A stretch of DNA of 7,986 nt, taken from assembly GCA_002068715.1 (NCBI GenBank), contig MWAR01000578.1:1-7986 (forward strand), given 5' to 3'. The translations under genes and the position numbers were made by a program. How positions within the stretch are numbered: position 1 is the first letter of the stretch; each line of letters starts with the position of its first letter. A model generated the notes under the pieces. That model was not told the origin of the DNA. It saw only the letters and a program-made list of their open reading frames with translations, and ran no database searches. Positions 6,508-7,986 of this stretch are shown piece after piece. Origin of the DNA: a bacterium ADurb.Bin374 (lineage in GTDB: Bacteria > Riflebacteria > Ozemobacteria > Ozemobacterales > Ozemobacteraceae).

Positions 6508-7356
6508 TTAAAGCAAAATCTTGCAATGACGAACGATATAACCCTGCTTAGTATATTTCTTCGCAGCTTCGTGGCACTTATGATTATCGCGCGAAAGGGC
6601 AAAAACGGAAGAGCCGGATCCCGACATCGAGACGATGGTGAAACCGTCTTTGCATAAAGAGTCATAAACCACTCCGATGTCCGGAAGTAAGCTTTCCGCC
6701 GGAAGCATCAGGTCGTTGCCTAAACTCTTGGCAATCAAGGTATCGTCGCCGTTCGCTAGACCCTTAATCACGCCATCCGTATCGACTCGAGCTTTCTGAA
6801 ACTTATCAGAAATCGCATACACCTCTCGCGTGGAAAGGCCTTGTTGAGGCTTCACGATTAAGCATTCGTACTGGGTCTTCACTTTGATCGGGGTAATCCT
6901 TTCGCCAATGCCCTCGACTAAGGCTGGCTTATTCACCAAGAAGAAGGGAACGTCCGCTCCCACCGTCTTCCCGACCTCAATGAGGTCTTCGTTCGTGGCC
7001 TTTAGGTGAAGCATTTGGTTCACCGCAAGCATCACAACCGCGGCATTGGAAGAACCGCCACCGAGACCCGAAGCAAAAGGAATTTCCTTATGGATCCGGA
7101 TCGTGAAGTTATCTTTGAACTTATACTTGGCCCTCATCGCCTCGAGCGACTTCTTGCAAAGGTTCTCTTTGAGGTTCGCCAGCTCGATATCGTCACACGT
7201 GACGAAGGAGTCGGGCGAGAAAGGCATTTTCTCGATTTCGATCGCATCGAAAAGATCGAGAGGAAGCATCACCATTTGAAGGTCATGGTAGTCATCGGGA
7301 CGAAGCCCGATTACCTTGAGCGACAAATTGATTTTGGCATAGGATTTAATGATCAT
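6508..7356 (-). CDS. ispE: 4-(cytidine 5'-diphospho)-2-C-methyl-D-erythritol kinase
   Basis: GHMP-superfamily kinase of 282 residues, normal length for IspE. It phosphorylates CDP-methylerythritol at the 2-hydroxyl with ATP in the non-mevalonate isoprenoid pathway, in the cytoplasm. Motifs: YAKINLSL at 6-13 with catalytic K8; ATP-binding glycine loop GLGGGSSNA at 97-105 after PFASG; catalytic D135 in GADVPFF; and the third GHMP motif SGSGSS at 245-250. All appear intact. The frame is open to 7404, but ATG 7356 gives the canonical IspE N-terminus and has AGGCGG seven bases upstream (7364-7369). It follows rsmA by 19 bases and precedes glmU by 21, so the three are probably one transcript. Lower GC than the genes left of 5985 and ordinary for this block. 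Confidence 0.95.
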   Translation of the reverse strand: MIIKSYAKINLSLKVIGLRPDDYHDLQMVMLPLDLFDAIEIEKMPFSPDSFVTCDDIELANLKENLCKKSLEAMRAKYKFKDNFTIRIHKEIPFASGLGGGSSNAAVVMLAVNQMLHLKATNEDLIEVGKTVGADVPFFLVNKPALVEGIGERITPIKVKTQYECLIVKPQQGLSTREVYAISDKFQKARVDTDGVIKGLANGDDTLIAKSLGNDLMLPAESLLPDIGVVYDSLCKDGFTIVSMSGSGSSVFALSRDNHKCHEAAKKYTKQGYIVRHCKILL

Positions 7357-7363
7357 AACGTTA

Positions 7364-7369
7364 CCGCCT
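7364..7369 (-). promoter_or_regulatory. Ribosome binding site fixing the ispE start
   Basis: AGGCGG on the minus strand, seven bases before ATG 7356 and inside the 19-base gap after rsmA. It favours this ATG over in-frame starts further upstream that lie in the rsmA coding region. Confidence 0.55.
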
Positions 7370-7375
7370 ATTTTA

Positions 7376-7986
7376 CTAGCATTTAAGTGCTCGGAGCAGA
7401 GCAATATAGTTTCCCGCAGTTAAGTCTTCGGGTCTTAGACCCGGATCAATTCCAGCAATCTGCAAAGCCGCCAAGGCTTTGTTATCGTCATTCAGGTATG
7501 TTTTTAAGTTGTTCAGGATGGTTTTTCTCCGATAAAGGAAGAGCTTCTGGGCGAGCTGATACATCGCCGCGGATTCATCATCGTGTTTCTCTGGCAGTAA
7601 GTCAATCGTGATCACGGTCGATTCGATATGAGGGGCCGGGACAAAAGCGGTCCGGGGGACATTGAAGGCCCGTTTCACCGTTCCCACATAATTCAAATAA
7701 AGCGATAACGGGGAATATTCTTTGCTCCCTAACTTCGCCATGAGACGATCGGCTGCTTCCTTTTGGACCATGAGAACGACTCGGGAAGCGTGATTGGCCC
7801 CGAGCAAAATCTTCTCGACGATTCCCGAGGTGATGTAATAAGGAAGATTCCCGATAATTTTGGTGTAAGAGGAATAGTCATAACGCATGGCGTTCCCCAT
7901 GAGAGGACGAACGAACGCGTTACCTTCAAAGTCGTGCTGAAGTTTGGTGACCAAGGCCTCATCGATATCAATCAGATCACTTTGAG
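7376..7986 (-). CDS. rsmA: 16S rRNA adenine N6-dimethyltransferase RsmA/KsgA, 5' partial
   Basis: Methyltransferase that dimethylates two adjacent adenosines in the 3'-terminal hairpin of 16S rRNA during small-subunit maturation, using S-adenosylmethionine. The 202 visible residues include SDLIDIDEALV near the window edge, matching the acidic SAM-binding strand, then the catalytic IIGNLPYYITSGIV motif, the VLMVQKEAADRL segment and the PAPHIEST region. The C-terminal helical domain ends RPEDLTAGNYIALL, as in the family. The frame stays open to the right-hand end of the window, so the missing N-terminus (first SAM-binding glycine motif, roughly 50-70 residues) lies outside. A TTG at 7954 could be read as a start, but it falls inside conserved sequence and is not one. 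First gene of the rsmA-ispE-glmU run here; a promoter would be outside the window. Confidence 0.95.
   Translation of the reverse strand, partial: QSDLIDIDEALVTKLQHDFEGNAFVRPLMGNAMRYDYSSYTKIIGNLPYYITSGIVEKILLGANHASRVVLMVQKEAADRLMAKLGSKEYSPLSLYLNYVGTVKRAFNVPRTAFVPAPHIESTVITIDLLPEKHDDESAAMYQLAQKLFLYRRKTILNNLKTYLNDDNKALAALQIAGIDPGLRPEDLTAGNYIALLRALKC

Noticed and set aside
7952..7954. TTG as a start codon for rsmA
   Set aside because: In-frame sequence continues to the window edge and encodes the SDLIDIDEALV motif expected upstream in RsmA, so the gene is simply cut by the window.
1..7986. CRISPR array, tRNA/rRNA genes, insertion sequences or phage genes
   Set aside because: I saw no regularly spaced repeats, no RNA gene signature, no transposase or integrase motif and no terminal repeats, including around the junction near 6000.

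Overview
The window holds two stretches of DNA that do not look as if they come from the same genome. Positions 1 to about 5985 are GC-rich (roughly 60%; for example 40/60 in 5941-6000 and 42/60 in 4021-4080). They look like a Gram-negative-type bacterium: a secreted zinc peptidase, a periplasmic protein with a signal peptide, a membrane histidine kinase and a sigma-54-dependent response regulator. Positions from about 6010 to 7986 are lower in GC (31/60 in 6001-6060, 21/60 in 6481-6540). They carry rsmA-ispE-glmU on the minus strand, a core-gene order familiar from Bacillota and their wall-less relatives. I cannot name either organism with confidence.

Layout. (1) 2-1270, plus strand: a gluzincin metallopeptidase of the M30/hyicolysin type, cut at its 5' end by the window edge. 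(2) 1271-1440: a convergent intergenic region with several short palindromes and one strong hairpin. (3) 1441-5911, minus strand: a tight operon read right to left, made of a signal-peptide-bearing periplasmic protein, a 713-residue CACHE-like/HAMP/PAS histidine kinase, and an NtrC-family sigma-54 activator. Gaps are 11 and 2 bases. (4) 5908-6486: a chimeric reading frame. Its first ~165 codons are the start of glmU. Its last ~27 codons are GC-rich, do not continue GlmU, and end in an ATGA overlap with the periplasmic protein gene, so they are probably the 3' end of a different gene of the two-component operon. (5) 6508-7986: ispE and a 5'-truncated rsmA.

How the genes work together. The GC-rich operon should be a signalling cassette: the periplasmic protein and/or the kinase sensor domain detects an extracytoplasmic signal, the kinase phosphorylates the regulator at D56, and the regulator activates sigma-54 promoters outside this window. 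The other block is housekeeping: 16S rRNA dimethylation, isoprenoid precursor synthesis and UDP-GlcNAc synthesis. The most striking point is the abrupt switch inside glmU near 5985-6010. It destroys GlmU and joins two unrelated operons. A misassembled (chimeric) contig is the likeliest explanation, with recent recombination second. I did not find a convincing undescribed system; the sensor cassette is the part with most biological interest.
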